Assembly: GCA_020433835.1 (NCBI GenBank)
Contig: JAGRBY010000413.1
Span: 1 to 6,526 of the forward strand
Direction: 5' to 3'
DNA length: 6,526 nucleotides
Source: Anaerolineae bacterium
Lineage (GTDB): Bacteria; Chloroflexota; Anaerolineae; 4572-78; J111
Made by a program: the position numbers and the translations under genes
Shown: positions 6,014 to 6,526 of the stretch, piece after piece
Position numbering within the stretch: position 1 is the stretch's first letter
How the letters are laid out: each line of letters begins with the position of its first letter
The notes under the pieces: model-generated
What the model was told of the DNA's origin: nothing
Database searches by the model: none
Seen by the model: only the letters and a program-made list of their open reading frames with translations

Positions 6014-6160
6014 GTTGGTTAGTTGGATAGCAGATGAAGTAACACCTCAGGTGACTGGCACTTTTGCTCAAATAGAGAACATTGCGTGGTATCTAACGCT
6101 ACAATTACCGCGATTAAGTGCCAGTCACCTGTCTTACAACCAACTATCCAACTAACCAAC
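6014..6160. repeat. Nested inverted repeat (REPIN/MITE-like palindromic element)
   Basis: Two pairs of perfect inverted repeats are nested. The outer arms GTTGGTTAGTTGGATAG (6014-6030) match 6144-6160 in reverse complement, 17 of 17. The inner arms CAGGTGACTGGCACTT (6048-6063) match 6116-6131 in reverse complement, 16 of 16. The arms are separated by 17 nt on the left and 12 nt on the right, where GTAA (6039-6042) and TTAC (6134-6137) can also pair. The central 52 nt (6064-6115) is unpaired and has no ORF. The inner arm is itself nearly palindromic (AGGTG...CACTT), as REP sequences are. The element lies 19 nt beyond the stop of the minus-strand molybdenum-hydroxylase gene. No transposase and no clear target-site duplication is visible. 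Confidence 0.85.
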
Positions 6161-6179
6161 CACCAAATTGACCAACGCT

Positions 6180-6526
6180 TTACTTAGAGTTACCGTTGGT
6201 TTTGCCGTTGGCTTTCGTTTTATCACGCCAACTTTTCTTTTTAACCTGCATTGGCAAGTTGTAGCGGCGTACTTTGTCGAACTGATACAGTGCATTGGCG
6301 ACCGCCCCCGCTGTCGGCACCAGGCCGATTTCGCCGACACCCTTGGCCCCGTAGGGACCGTAAGGATCAGGCACTTCAACGCCGATGATTTCCATCTCCG
6401 GCATCTCCCAGGCCCGCAGGATGCCGCAGTCGCGCAGGCGGGTGCTCTTGGGCCGACCTTCCTCTAAAACCAGGTTTTCGCTGATGGCGTAGCCCAGCCC
6501 CATATGGATCGATCCCTCAAGCTGCC
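6180..6526 (-). CDS. Xanthine dehydrogenase/aldehyde oxidase-family molybdopterin-binding subunit, C-terminal fragment
   Basis: This is the C-terminal ~115 residues of the large molybdenum-cofactor subunit of a molybdenum hydroxylase, which hydroxylates purines, aldehydes or similar carbon centres. The frame is open to the window end, so the start and most of the protein lie beyond it; the ATG at 6501-6503 is internal. Visible family motifs are GSIHMGLGYAISE, LRDCGILRAWEMP and, most telling, PYGAKGVGEIGLVPTAGAVA. The glutamate of the GVGE motif (codon 6330-6332) corresponds to the catalytic base conserved in the family. After the usual end (NLPMQ) comes a ~20-residue hydrophilic tail rich in Lys, Asn and Gly (KKKSWRDKTKANGKTNGNSK). 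No typical poly-U terminator follows; the inverted repeat begins 20 nt downstream. The substrate cannot be judged from this fragment, and a CO dehydrogenase-type enzyme is not supported because its active-site loop is outside the window. Confidence 0.9.
   Translation of the reverse strand, partial: QLEGSIHMGLGYAISENLVLEEGRPKSTRLRDCGILRAWEMPEMEIIGVEVPDPYGPYGAKGVGEIGLVPTAGAVANALYQFDKVRRYNLPMQVKKKSWRDKTKANGKTNGNSK

Noticed and set aside
6168..6467. Plus-strand ORF across the molybdenum-hydroxylase end
   Set aside because: The minus strand carries clear family motifs including GAKGVGE; the plus frame is their complement.

Overview
The window reads as a stretch of bacterial chromosome. The best guess for its origin is a Chloroflexota (Anaerolineae/Caldilineae-like) genome. 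This is an inference from gene content and style: a stand-alone biotin-carrier protein, a soluble GAF-GAF-HisKA_3 sensor kinase, an O-antigen-ligase-like membrane protein with a clade-style loop, a secreted protein with 'TPVPTDEP' linkers joining cohesin and dockerin-like domains, and a xanthine-dehydrogenase-type molybdenum subunit. No 16S or other phylogenetic marker is present.

Layout. Positions 1-458 (+) hold the 3' part of a biotin carboxyl carrier protein, cut off by the window start. Positions 459-701 are non-coding but look busy: an extended -10 promoter (TGCTATAAT), a foldable ~150-nt stretch, a strong 13-bp hairpin, and GGTATAA repeats leading into the next gene. Positions 702-2663 (+) encode a cytoplasmic NarL-family histidine kinase. 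Its 3' end is followed by a small gap where a promoter and a terminator-like hairpin almost overlap. Positions 2770-4260 (+) encode a polytopic O-antigen ligase/polymerase-like protein. A bidirectional terminator at 4291-4328 separates it from the convergent gene at 4360-5688 (-), a secreted modular protein (signal peptide, PT-linker, cohesin, PT-linker, carboxypeptidase-regulatory-like domain, dockerin-like domain). Positions 5704-6179 are non-coding and contain a nested 147-bp inverted repeat (6014-6160) that resembles a REPIN/MITE-type mobile palindrome. Positions 6180-6526 (-) are the C-terminal end of a xanthine dehydrogenase/aldehyde oxidase-family molybdopterin subunit, which runs off the window.

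The genes do not form one obvious pathway. The biotin carrier and the molybdenum hydroxylase are the ends of neighbouring metabolic operons. The kinase has no response regulator beside it here. The ligase-like protein and the cohesin/dockerin protein both act at the cell surface but are convergent and separately terminated.

The most interesting items are the nested palindrome at 6014-6160, the putative small structured RNA or leader at about 497-650, the cohesin and dockerin-like modules on one secreted polypeptide, and the promoter/terminator overlap at 2675-2734. No wholly new system can be demonstrated from this window alone.
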